A stretch of DNA of 64,000 nt from Trichoplusia ni (lineage: Eukaryota; Arthropoda; Insecta; Lepidoptera; Noctuidae): NCBI RefSeq assembly GCF_003590095.1, contig NC_039490.1, positions 10,061,834-10,125,833 of the forward strand, given 5' to 3'. The notes under the pieces were generated by a model. The model had not been told where the DNA came from. It saw nothing but the letters and a program-made list of their open reading frames with translations, and made no database searches. This document shows, one piece after another, positions 10,721 through 20,545 of the stretch. The position numbers and the translations under genes are program-made. How positions within the stretch are numbered: the first letter of the stretch is position 1; each line of letters begins with the position of its first letter.

Positions 10721-10975
10721 AGTCGAAGCAGTCGCCGTTACCGAAATCGGTGTGGAAGATTATTATTATGTTATATATGTAAATTCAGGTAGCTACCCCC
10801 GGGATCGTGATAGCTTCCACTGCGTTTAAGTTGTCTCTAGTAATAGGGATGGTTTAAGAACTCCGATGGTTGCCGGTAAGAGTCCCGATACCTCCGTCTT
10901 TCCCAGAGCGGAGAAAGGCTATGAGGATTCCCTTGGTTTAAAAAGGATGCCAGCTTCACCCATTCCAAACTGTAT
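10721..10975. other. GC-richer tail beyond the LINE fragment
   Basis: It contains GATTATTATTATG, CCCCGGGATCGTGATAGC and TCTTTCCCAGAGCGGAGAAA. It stands out in base composition from its surroundings and may be LINE 3' untranslated sequence or another repeat. Not assigned. Confidence 0.3.
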
Positions 10976-12160
10976 CAAAACATTTACAATCGTACATACA
11001 CATATTATACCATACTTATTAATATGTCTTTAAATATAAGCGTATTTCGACATATTTTTTCTCACACTTTGTTTTCTCTTTCTCACAACAGTTTTCGCAG
11101 AAAATGTCAGACAACAAAACAAAGTATTCACTTTAAACAACTTTATAAGTTTCCATAAATAATAAAAACTATTTGTTTCTATTAAAAATTAAACGGTTTA
11201 CTCAAAGTCTATGTAATATTATGCTTATCTATGCTCTATTTTGTGTAACATTTGTAACTTAGTATACGTATTTTGAAAATTAGTGAAAAACATCCATATT
11301 TTATAACCTCACAAGTAAAATTAATATTGTTTTATAAAAACTAGACGAACTGGCAAAGGGTTCCGTAGCAATAATTATAGAAACAGCGAAAAAGTCATGC
11401 TAGTATAAATGATGTTAATATTTTATTCTGATTTTAACCAGGAGGACGTTATCAATTCGTCGGTTTTTTTAATAACCCGAACTTTAGGTTGGTTGAACCG
11501 ATTTTCTCGATTCTTATTTCATTTAACATGAAGTAGCTGTTACTTTATGAAATTATATGGTATATATATTATATGGGACCAATATAAATTTCATCAAGTT
11601 TGACTTAGTAGATTCTTTTTAAAGTCATTTATAAGTTTTTGTTGTAAAAAAATATTATTTCGTATTAATTGTTTAAACGGCACCAAAAATCTGTCGAAAT
11701 GTCAACTTTGACCATCACGTTTTTTTTTACTACAGCTCATTGAAAGCCTTAGAAAAAACGACAACCTTTTAGTGACGGAACCCTAATCGTTAAGGAATAG
11801 CGTGTTAAAACACCATTCTGTAATAATGAACATGTTAGTATCGTTTAACAAAAACTGCAAAATGACAGTCGCCATTTTGAAATGTTGAGTGCAAATTATT
11901 GGAGTGTCAAGTGCTAATGTGTCAAATGAATAATTACAAGATGGCTACCTGGTTATTGGTTTATTATAATTATCACCTTTAGTTAATAACACTTATGGAT
12001 TTTATTTATGAAGAAGTTTAACTCCGATTAACTATTACGTAAAGCAGTCAAACGTTAGTCGTTATCGCGTCGCTGGGGTTCCGTACAAAGATAATTTTGA
12101 AAATCAAAATAATTGCTATTGGAATAATTGGTAACGGATCAAATTGAAAACCGTATCGCA
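10976..12160. other. AT-rich intergenic DNA
   Basis: No gene seen. Two ATGGC motifs occur close together: GTCGCCATTTT at 11869-11879 and CAAGATGGCTACC at 11937-11949. The words TTCCGTAGCA and GACGGAACCCTAATCG suggest old Rep-E scraps. Confidence 0.35.
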
Positions 12161-12163
12161 TAC

Positions 12164-12228
12164 CTTTCACCGCTTCCTAAGTTTTCTCGCTGTAAAAAAG
12201 AAACAGCGCAACAAACTCTGCAACATAT
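12164..12228 (-). repeat. Rep-D fragment
   Basis: It reads CACCGCTTCCTAAGTTTTC and GAAACAGCGCAACAAACTC, matching 6680-6765. Confidence 0.5.
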
Positions 12229-12262
12229 ATTATACACTTACACATATGAAAAACATAGGGTG

Positions 12263-12475
12263 GGGCAAAACTATAAGTATGGTATACTTAATGAACTACC
12301 AAGAACCAAATCAGCAGACCGACCAACCACCGCAAGCAGCACCCGTTCACGAGCATGACGCAAGGGTCAGCCATCACCTCCCTCGCCATTACAGAGGGAA
12401 GGAGGTGACCCGACCCAAGACGCCACCGCAAGCAGTGGCAACTAAGGGAGCATGACGCAACTGCTGCCAATATTA
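12263..12475. repeat. GC-rich unit with internal repeats and hairpin
   Basis: ACCGCAAGCAG occurs twice (near 12329 and 12425), as does GAGCATGACGCAA. Between them TCACCTCCCTC pairs with GAAGGAGGTGA as an imperfect hairpin. It abuts SINE-3 and may be part of a composite element. The overlapping open frames look repeat-derived, with no protein domain. Confidence 0.35.
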
Positions 12476-12490
12476 AAAAAAATATAAAAA

Positions 12491-12735
12491 GAAAAGAATA
12501 ATAAATAATAATAAATGCGGACAACATCACATACATTGTTCTGAACCCAAAGTAAGTTGCTAAAGCACTTGTGTTATGGAATTCAGATCCAACGAAGGTA
12601 CCACAAACACCCAGACCCAAGACAATGTAGAAATAAGAATTTTTACATTGACCCGACCGGGGATCGAACCCGGGACCTCAGAGCTAGCGACACCTTGAAA
12701 CCGGTGCGTACGCCACTCGACCACGGAGGTCGTCG
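12491..12735 (-). mobile_element. SINE-3 (tRNA-derived) with intact head
   Basis: On the minus strand the head (12733 leftwards) reads CTCCGTGGTCGAGTGGCG, an A box, and GGTTCGATCCCCGGTCGGG, a B box. The body carries ATGGAATTCAGATCCAACG and AAGTAAGTTGCTAAAGCAC. The long body attached to the tRNA-like part marks it as a SINE rather than a tRNA gene. A headless copy is at 18290-18452. Confidence 0.7.
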
Positions 12736-13083
12736 TAGAAATTGTTGCTAGCTTTCCTGTTTAATTTTCATCATTTGTTGCTATAGTGTCAATTGAAATA
12801 CATTAGGTATCTGTGAAAGCTTCAAATAAAGCTATCATGGATTATAATATTATTATTTTATTCGTATAAATATGTTAATAACCCAATTTGAAATGAAACT
12901 GCACTAAATTGACATGACGCGTATATTTTTGCACTTTTTATCCTGAATCGTAAAAAGAGAGTTCATTCAAACATCTTTATTATTTTTTATTGCATTTTAA
13001 TATGAATTCGATTTAAATTATTATCGTTATATTGCTCTATTAGAATGTTTAATAATATTGCAGAGCCTTTCTCTTTTATTGAA

Positions 13084-13274
13084 TCCTACTATTATATTAT
13101 AAACGCGAAAGTTTGTAATTATGGATGGATGTCTGTTATTCTATCGCGCAAAAACCACTGAACGAATTTGGACGAAATTTGGCGCAGAAATAGTTTATAA
13201 AGGTATTATAACGAATTTTGGTCTCGTGGGATTATTTTTGAAGTTTAGGGCGTTTAGTCATTGGCCACAGCTAG
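13084..13274 (+). mobile_element. Hel-3 Helitron-like element, complete
   Basis: The left junction GAA|TCCTACTATTATATTA and right junction GGCCACAGCTAG|T give TC...CTAG in an A/T site. It contains ACGCGAAAGTTTGTAA and CACTGAACGAATTTGG. 191 bp, non-coding. Reference copy of the family in this window. Confidence 0.75.
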
Positions 13275-14140
13275 TAAATTAAATTTGTAATAATGTTACT
13301 TATTGTCAGACCTTACATCTTTGATTTGAAATTGCAAAATCCCGGTAGGCCAAGGGTGTGATAAGCACTATAAGCAGACAATGATTAAACCGATAGTCTG
13401 TTCCTAATCAATAAAAACTAAACTAGACCACTAAGGATCCGCTGTCAATACGTTTGTTACCACGCTGAATCTCACGAACTAGCTAAACGATTGAAATCTT
13501 CACGGATTATGTATTTCTGTGGTGATCTTTTTTTTTTGTTGCATATTTGTCTTAATATAGCCAATTGTACGGAATCGTTAGTGTCGCGAGCCCGACTCGC
13601 TCCTGACCGGTTGATTAGACTCACCGGTTACTTAAAATTGACAGACATTTCATTTAGCTATTAGCCGCTAAATGCGAATGGATCTCAAGTATTTACTGGT
13701 GAAACATAAAGTTTAACTGTTAATTTATAACTATTACAGTTAACTAAAGTAGTAAATGAAATTAAATTTAACGCTTATTTATTAGAAATTAAATTGATTC
13801 TAAATAATTAGTACCTACTTATTGCTCTTCGAATTAGGTATTTAATTTAGGAATTATTGCTAGTGTTATATTTGTTAAAGTTAATCTGTCTATTACGCTG
13901 TTACACGAAAACTGCTGAACCAATTTTTTATGAAAGAGACATTTTTACATACATATAAGCTTCTTGTCTGTTTTACACAGATCAACACAGGTGCTAAGAC
14001 AGTGTACTAAATTTTGATTCCAAAACCTTTCGCTTTAACTGATGTTATAAGTAAAGCTACGTTAATCCGGGTTGTTTTATGGATGGGTCCAACATAAAAT
14101 CCTTATTATTCGTCTTCATAAGTTTTTGACCAAATAATGT
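13275..14140. other. intergenic DNA, mostly unassigned
   Basis: A possible Rep-E scrap (GCGAGCCCGACTCGCTCCTG) lies near 13590. Another short piece near 13900-13950 (AAACTGCTGAACCAATTTT) recalls Helitron-like bodies. No gene seen. Confidence 0.35.
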
Positions 14141-14142
14141 AG

Positions 14143-14250
14143 GTTGTGGAGGTCAGATAGACAGTCGCTCTCTTGTACGATGAATATACGATGTTTATCT
14201 GTATCCGATGAGACTTGAAGCCAACACCAACATAACTTGGGGAAAGAGAG
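14143..14250 (+). mobile_element. SINE-5 remnant
   Basis: It reads GGAGGTCAGATAGACAGTCG and AGCCAACACCAACATAACTT, a worn 3' part of SINE-5 placed directly before a SINE-1 copy. Confidence 0.45.
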
Positions 14251-14440
14251 TGGTTGAGGTCACCATACCAAACCCACTGGCCAGATATGACGCGGTTTCG
14301 TTCCCGAGTAGGACAAGCATTTGTGTGATCGACGAATGCTTGTTCTGAGTCTGGGTGTCTTCGTGCATGTGACTTGAATGTTTGTGAAACTCACAGCGAT
14401 ATAAGGATCCAATTGCTTACTGCGAGAGTCGTTTCTTTTA
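14251..14440 (+). mobile_element. SINE-1 copy
   Basis: GTGGTTGAGGTCACC (A-box side) is followed by CGGTTTCGTTCCCGAGTAGG (worn B box), CTGAGTCTGGGTGTCTTCG and a GCGAGAGTCGTTTC tail. The 5' few bases of the head are missing. Confidence 0.65.
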
Positions 14441-15500
14441 AATAAAACGCAAGCTGATAAAATAGCCTATTACCAATCTCCGTATTTTATTTGCAAGTAA
14501 TATTATGGGTACATATTCTGCGGTTGATTCTCTCTACGTTACCCTAACTTATAATTTTCGAGTTAGGATTAAAACTTTTATACTGATTTTCAATAAACAC
14601 CTTTAAATTGCGAAGTCGTGGTTCGAAAATAAAAATATAAGACAATTCGCTACACCTTAAGCACGTAATGATTTACAAAAACTTTCTTGCGGTTTACATA
14701 TACTGTAGTCTTATACAAATAAGGCTTAGAATCGTTTAAATTACGCTCGAGAATAACGTGGTATCGTCTTCTTGTTGTACAAAGATGGTTTTGCGGTCGC
14801 GTAAATGCATAATTCAGGTGAAGTCCCCACAGAAGTGGCACGTCTAACCGCAAATGTAACTTTGTGGTCGGATTAAACGAAATATCTGCTCTGCGCATGC
14901 GTCGTGTGTGGTCCGGCGACGATGCGATGGGAAAGTGGCTCTACATGAATTTAGTTTGCTGTTTTAGTAGGATATAATTGGACATGTATATTGTATATTT
15001 AGTTATTTTTTGTTGATACACTGTTTAATATTAATTTTGTGTAGTTTCACACAAAAGTAGGAGTGTTTAATTTGATTTGTAAATACATTAGCACTTATAG
15101 GTGTTCCAGTTAGCTCATTAGTTAAGCGATCAGTTTCTCTTGATTGCAGTTTAGGTTTGATTACCGACGGTTTTTATTAGATTTTCTAGTGTTCTTGTGA
15201 ATGTTGCTTTATATTTATGTTAATGATTTGTAAATACGGCTATTTTTGTTGAAAATACTTGAATGCTTACCATTTTAGACACAATTACGTTACTTCATTA
15301 ATTTGAAGGAATTTCAATCTTTCTTATCCAACATTTTTTTGCATTTATTGATATTCTATCTTTCTTTGATATTTTATCGATTCTCTATCGTTTTCGGAAC
15401 CAATAGGTGTCCCTTATCGTATACCCAACAGTTATTTCTCACTACATAAAAATAACAATACCGCATCCCTAACAATGATTACTATCTACTTCAATTTTTT
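14441..15500. other. 5' flank of inv, distal part
   Basis: It contains TCTGCGCATGCGTC at about 14889 in a short GC-rich patch (14880-14935). A possible worn tRNA-like head (AGCTCATTAGTTAAGCG .. GGTTTGATTACC) lies at about 15105-15168. No gene is recognised; the 82-codon minus-strand frame at 14650-14898 has no recognisable domain. Confidence 0.35.
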
Positions 15501-16553
15501 TTCCAACTGTAATTATTTTAGTAACATACAAAAACACAAGTAGAGCAACTTACCGCCCGCATCGCATTCAGTAACATGCCTGTGTGTGAGCCCCCGTCAC
15601 AACAGTTAGTCCACCTTTATTTGCGTTAACTGTAGGTTATATAGACAGTAGTTAGTGTTTGATTAGCTAACTATGAACCCATTAAACCCAGTTCAAAATT
15701 TAACCCGTTAGTTAGGAATTAACTGGAGTTTAGTTAAATGTTGTTAAGTAGTGCAACTTCGGTTTAGAGGAATTAATTGAAGTAGTATCCTATTTTAGTT
15801 AAAAGCTTTCAAAATGAGCGTGGATAAACAAAATCAGACTTTTATAAACTTTTAAAAGCTTGAGATTAAAAAAAAATCTCCCATCAGTTTCCAAACCTCA
15901 CCAATCGCTGCTTAACTTGTAAGACAACACAAAACGTGAAGCCACCTCACGCAAGCACACTTGTCTCTCATTACATACCATATCACGAGTGTGTTGTTAG
16001 CCTGTTAATATAATATTCCTGGTGAATGGAAAACATTCCTTCATAGCTAGAAATAATAACAGAATGTTGTATTTTGAGCAATTTTCTAAAATACCTGAAG
16101 AGGCTTACAGTTCGGTCTTAATCTGAGACTTGGGTGGTATGTACTATCTGCCTAGACAAGAGTAGAAAGGAATAGAATATTCTATATTGCACACCACAAA
16201 AGTGCTGGATTCCACAACGATAAATGGTTACATGGTGCTACAATGGAAGGTTGACAAATTTCTGCAACCGTTAATGCTCATTGAATTGCTCAAATGCATT
16301 TATGAAAAGAAATGTTATTATCATATCCTTAATTCTGGAAATAGGTCGATTTTGTTTAACTCCCATTTTTATAACCTAAAAATATACATTTCCAAAGATA
16401 CGAGTATACTTATCCTGAAAAGATAAAATAGTTTTGTTTTTTTCGACAGTCATTTTGTTGGACATAGTTTGAACTTTTAACATAATACTGTTTAGCTCAG
16501 TGAATAATGATGTAACTATTTTTCAACAGATGGCGTAAACTTCCCAATCCAAT
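15501..16553 (+). promoter_or_regulatory. inv: presumed inv promoter and 5' UTR region
   Basis: The kilobase before the inv start codon has no assigned transposon and should hold the core promoter and leader; the start site cannot be fixed. A TCAGT initiator-like word is at 16497-16501 without a good TATA box at -30. TTTTTCAACAG at 16519-16529 resembles a 3' splice site, so an upstream untranslated exon is possible. A minimal upstream ORF, ATGGCGTAA, lies at 16530-16538; its TAA is in frame with the main ATG and rules out a longer N-terminus if the leader is unspliced. Confidence 0.35.
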
Positions 16554-17601
16554 ATGGCTGCTGTATCGTCAGCCCACCTTCAAAACTCCAGGATTAAGAT
16601 ACAAGAGCACAGCGATGACGAGCCATACTCCCCCAACACCAGAGACACAACCAGTCCTGAGTACCACGATGAGGAGAAGCAGGAAGAAAGACCAGTCCTG
16701 TCATCCTCCTTCGCCATACACAACGTCTTAAAGAAGGAGCGAGACAGCCATAGTCCAGAAAACGTCTTCTCAACCGACAAACTCTTACAAAACACACCTC
16801 ATTATGAAGATCTTAGAGAGGTGAACGAAAATTCGCGCCATTCTGACAATATCGACGATGAAGACGATCGAACGAATGAATCGAGAGCGGAAATAGACGA
16901 TAACTCCTGCTGTAGCGATGACACGGTCCTCTCAGTCGGGAACGAAGCGCCTCCGAGCTTCGAGGACAAAGGTCCAGAAACGTCACAGAACCTCACCTCA
17001 TTCAAACACATACAGACGCACCTAAACGCCATATCTCAGTTAAACCAAAACATCAACATGAACCAGCCCCTCCTATTACGACCTAGTCCTATCACCCCAA
17101 ATCCTTTAATGTTCCTAAACCAACCTTTACTGTTCCAAAACCCTCTAATCAACCAAGTAGATCTAAAATCAGGCCTCCAAAATCGAATGCCTGTCCCACA
17201 AAGCAATTTGAACCTAAACTCGCAGCCTTTCGGGCTAAATTTCGGTTTGAGGATGAAATCTCAAAACCAGGACTTGCGAAGAACGGACGAAAATAGGAGA
17301 ATGAATTATCCATCTCCAAAATCACCGGAAAACGAGTCCGGTCGAGATTTTATAAACCAGAATTGTTTAAAGTTCAGTATTGATAATATTTTAAAGGCTG
17401 ATTTCGGGAGAAGGATTACTGATCCGCTCAATAAGAGGAAAGTGAAGAGTAGGGTTGAGGCTAAGATGTCGCCAGTGAAGGAGGTGTCTCCTTCCAAGAG
17501 TGAGGAGTCGAGGGTCCCGGACGTGAAGCCGGGGGAGAAGAGCGGAGCCATCGATCTGTCGAAAGGAGAGGACAGTGGAAGCAGTCAGAGTTCCGCTACT
17601 G
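16554..17601 (+). CDS. inv: invected homeobox protein, exon 1 (N-terminus, EH1)
   Basis: This is the first coding exon of invected, the engrailed paralogue that represses transcription in posterior compartments and during segmentation in the nucleus. It encodes 349 residues plus the first base of Gly350, ending at donor G|GTGAGT (phase 1). Visible parts are a Ser/acidic N-terminus; an eh1-like FAIHNVL at 53-59; an acidic stretch (98-124); LSVG at 126-129, a motif known from hexapod invected; an Asn/Gln/Leu/Pro-rich middle (150-240); EH1 LKFSIDNILKADFGRR at 272-287, the Groucho-binding motif; a basic segment (294-304); and AIDLSK at 332-337, resembling a CtBP-binding motif. ATG 16554 is chosen because TAA 16536 is in frame upstream. 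Its codon use is far more GC-rich than its surroundings. The N-terminus closely resembles Bombyx Invected as I recall it. The homeodomain is in a later exon outside the window. Confidence 0.95.
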
Positions 17602-17634
17602 GTGAGTAATGGGGTTCAATGCTTTTTAACTTTT

Positions 17635-17700
17635 ACTCATAATACAAGCTTTGCTTAGTTTGAGACTAGATGGCGTTGTCTGAAAGTAGTGCAATATTAT
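17635..17700 (+). mobile_element. SINE-2 3' fragment
   Basis: It reads CTCATAATACAAGCTTTGC and GAGACTAGATGGCGTTGTC, the 3' body of SINE-2 (reverse of 40790-40860). It sits only about 35 bp past the inv donor site. Confidence 0.65.
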
Positions 17701-17828
17701 CATTTTTATCTCTCTATTATCATGGGATAACTTTATGACAAGAGCCCCATTCCAATTTAAAGCCGTGTACGTTGACATAAGTCCAACATGTAGAGGCCTT
17801 ATTGAGAACCTTAGTTCTGATAGGGTAT

Positions 17829-17995
17829 CTGTAAGGGCCCAAATTCCGCTATTTACAAATTTGACAATATTCATATTTTAATAAGCTATTAAATTTGTCA
17901 ACACAATTATTGAAAATTAATTGTATTGACCGTGTGCGTTCCACCCTGAACTGAATTTCCAATTATTGTGTTGGACAAATGCTAAGGAGAATACT
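17829..17995. mobile_element. TIR-MITE half copy
   Basis: It reads GGGCCCAAATTCCGCTATTT, then TTAATTGTATTGACCGTGTG and TTCCAATTATTGTGTTGGAC. These align with 7258-7548, but the right inverted repeat is missing. Confidence 0.6.
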
Positions 17996-18123
17996 AATAG
18001 TGTCATTCTAATCCTATTTCTTAAATTCATAAACTTAAAATCATAACCTGGGTATCTCCAATGATGCTTAGATATTAGTTTCGTATTTCATGACCTCTAT
18101 GTTACAAGTAGTCCATGTTGCAG

Positions 18124-18201
18124 GCACGACGATGGCAGACGGGGCCATGGTGTGGCCAGCGTGGGTGTACTGCACGCGTTACAGCGATCGACCCAGTTCC
18201 G
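18124..18201 (+). CDS. inv: invected exon 2 (EH2, WPAW motif)
   Basis: This 78-nt exon, phase 1 at both ends, completes Gly350 and adds 25 residues plus the first base of Gly376. It contains WPAWVYCTRYSDRPSS at 360-375. EH2 with Trp-Pro-Ala-Trp is the engrailed-family hexapeptide-like motif that binds the TALE cofactor Extradenticle and so shapes DNA target choice. It ends at donor G|GTGAGT. In engrailed proper the following sequence continues directly towards EH3 and the homeodomain; here the next piece is the RS microexon, about 41 kb away. Recognised directly from the translated sequence. Confidence 0.96.
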
Positions 18202-18289
18202 GTGAGTTACCTTTATAAAACCAATAACTTTCTAAGTATTTGTGAGATATAAGGTGAGATAGACTAGGTGTAAGATCGAAGGATTATAT

Positions 18290-18452
18290 AATAATAAATG
18301 CGGACAACAACACGTACATTGTTCTGAACCCAAAGTTAGTTGCTAAAGCACTTGTGTTATGGAATTCAGATACAACGAAGGTACCACAAACACCCAGACC
18401 CGAGAAAATGTAGAAATGTGAGTTTTTACATTAGCCCGACCGTATATAATAT
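18290..18452 (-). mobile_element. SINE-3, headless copy
   Basis: It reads AATGCGGACAACAACACGTA, TTGCTAAAGCACTTGTG and GAAGGTACCACAAACACCC, matching 12491-12650. The match stops at CCCGACCG, just before the B box. Confidence 0.65.
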
Positions 18453-18669
18453 TTTTTGGAAATATGTCTGACGGACTAAACAAATTTTTATTATTAGATT
18501 CAGTCAAATACCCTATTACATTAGTGTAAAATCTAAAGAAAATTAAATAAAACTGCTTCTAATCCACAAAACAGTAAGCAAAATCTTAGAAAAAAAAAAA
18601 TCATGTAGCAAGAAAACCACCCCTCACAATTTTCTTAAAACGAAATGCTTAAACGATTTTTACACTCAG

Positions 18670-18920
18670 TTAATAAAATTACCCCAATGTTATCCAGTGT
18701 TACCCCAACACAGTGTTACCCCTTATCTAAAGCAACATACCCCAGGGGGTACTTATCACATTATTTGATGGTAGTACCAATTTTGCGGTGTGGGGATAAA
18801 CTGTCAACATTTCGGTAAGCTTATAATGTGGTCGAGATTTGACAGATCATGTTGAATCTGTATTGTTATTATGAGGTAACGTTTGGAGGGCTGTGAGGTT
18901 GTGGGGGTAATCTCAAAATC
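18670..18920. repeat. TTACCCC-rich segment
   Basis: ATTACCCCAA, GTTACCCCAA, GTTACCCC and ATACCCC occur within about 75 bp (18678-18754). They are followed by inverted GTGTGGGG and GTGGGGGTAAT to 18913. The arrangement suggests a MITE with sub-terminal repeats or its remains. Similar words bracket 60911-61975. Confidence 0.3.
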
Positions 18921-18977
18921 AATTAAACTGAGAATCATGAGTGTTATAATCTATTTATACTAAAAAAAGACCAATTA

Positions 18978-19068
18978 AAATGATGCAATTGTTTACTTAC
19001 GGGCATTTCGCGTCTTCGTCGCCGCGTCAGCTCATGATTAAGGAGTCCGGTTGGGGCCGAAACTAGTC
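18978..19068. repeat. Rep-B copy, partly rearranged
   Basis: GATGCAATTGTTTACTTACG is followed by CGTCAGCTCATGATTAAGG and GGTTGGGGCCGAAACTAGTC. The second part is inverted relative to the first when compared with 77-230. Confidence 0.5.
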
Positions 19069-19620
19069 CAGGTCAAATGACGATGGCGATGGCTTTGTGA
19101 AATACAGTATTTAGTTAAATCCAGAAATACTGGAAGCTTGGGAATAAGTAATAAGTAATTTCATTAAATATAGTCATTATTTAGTTACCAGTAAACAAAA
19201 TACTATAATTATTTCAAAACATTTGCCTGACTTAATCTAAGAGAGAATAAAACAAACATAAGGGTACAGAAAGTAATAGAATTAGGGTTCATTAAGCATG
19301 GTGTAAAACTCCCGATAAATATGTATACGGAACACTTGAGGGGGAAAGCAAAAATTGTTTTTTAGTGATGGGGTCTTGTCGATAAATTGTTTATTTTGCT
19401 GTCGACATTTCTTTTTAGATTCCTTTGCAAGTTACACGCATCGCAATGGTTTTTGCAGTTATGTATCGCTAATTTGTTACTGAATAAAAACATTTAAAGT
19501 CAATAAGAAAGTAATTTAAAAGAATTTAATGCTTCTACTTTCTTTTCTAAATCTATGTATTTTTGAGAATGAAGAATTTTGTAAAACGATTTCGTCCGTT
19601 TGAAGATATTTCATTATCTG
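19069..19620. other. inv: intronic DNA, nothing recognised
   Basis: AT-rich sequence without a repeat core, RNA gene or exon-like segment. Confidence 0.4.
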
Positions 19621-19624
19621 TCAC

Positions 19625-19757
19625 ATGCAGAGAGAAATCTAGACAGTAAACAAGCATTGGTGAATCATACAATTACATGTCCTACGCAGATATCAAACCC
19701 GAGACAATCAAGCACAGTGACTTTGGCTTGGTAGCTCATACCACTCGTCTATCCGTC
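19625..19757 (-). mobile_element. SINE-1 remnant
   Basis: TGTCCTACGCAGATATCAAA and ACCACTCGTCTATCCGTC match the head side of SINE-1 on the minus strand, with many changes. The short open frame here is repeat-derived. Confidence 0.5.
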
Positions 19758-20227
19758 AGTCTTAAAGTCGAATATTTTGTCTGTTTATGCATATATTGTA
19801 ACCTAATTGCTATCCAAGACCCTCATAGCAACACTATTATTATCGTCTATACGAATACTCAAATGTCACTTAACTTCAAGCCCTTCTCAAGCCTATTTGA
19901 CGGTTCAAAGTGACAGGCGCAGTATGACATTTGGTGACTCAAAAGTCAAAATTATGTAAGTAAGTCTTTATGCTAAAAACTTTTTGGTTTTAACTGACAG
20001 ACACTTTCTCGATTAATACTAAAAAACAATGGTGCTAGAAAGTTTTTGAATAAACTAAAAACATTTCCTTATGACCCCAAGTTACCCGGAGGCAGCAAAT
20101 TACCTAATCTAATGAATCAGGAAAAAAATATATAAAATAATGTCCATATGACTTGTCTATTAGTTTCAACTAACAAAACAAGCTATTCGATACGGTAATC
20201 GATTAAGATACGAATCGATTATTCACA

Positions 20228-20541
20228 CTAAGGATGTGTGTTGTGTTTGGTCGTATCCGAAAGTTTCGGATATTGATAGTAATGTGTATCCGAAACCGAT
20301 ATATTTTGATAATCTAAAAAATTCGCAATAGTCAAAGGTTCGTGTAAAATCAGTCTACATATAATAATCATTAAGTATATTTATTAGAAATTGTTTGCCT
20401 TTTAAAACTGCAAGAAAACGAAATCTTTCTAAACCTTCAATAGAAGTATTTTCTAAATGCTGCATTAATTTTAAATTCATATCCGAAACCAGCAAAACAC
20501 TTCACGTATCCGAATCCGTATCTTAACAACGACATCCCTAG
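20228..20541. mobile_element. possible MITE with 10-bp inverted ends
   Basis: CTAAGGATGT at the left and ACATCCCTAG at the right are inverted repeats with one mismatch. The inside carries repeated CGGATA/TATCCG words, including the perfect palindrome TATCCGAAAGTTTCGGATA at 20254-20272. No target duplication is visible and no second copy is in the window. Confidence 0.45.
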
Positions 20542-20545
20542 TTCA

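Larger units (their letters stand above)
17602..18123 (+). other. inv: inv intron 1 (522 bp)
   Basis: It runs from donor GTGAGT to an acceptor ending CATGTTGCAG and has phase 1 at both ends. It is largely repeats: a SINE-2 tail fragment and half of a TIR-MITE. The acceptor has a weak pyrimidine tract, but the following frame (EH2) leaves no doubt about the join. Confidence 0.9.

Noticed and set aside
12144..12620. Overlapping 103- and 110-codon frames on opposite strands
   Set aside because: They lie across the GC-rich internally repeated unit and the SINE-3 body. No protein family is recognised and both strands are equally open.
16187..16426. 79-codon open frame upstream of inv
   Set aside because: No recognisable domain, AT-rich codon use unlike inv exon 1, and position in the presumed promoter or leader. 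Treated as chance.
1..16553. engrailed or another neighbouring gene in the 5' flank
   Set aside because: engrailed is expected near invected in insects, but no EH1, EH2 or homeodomain translation appears on either strand here.
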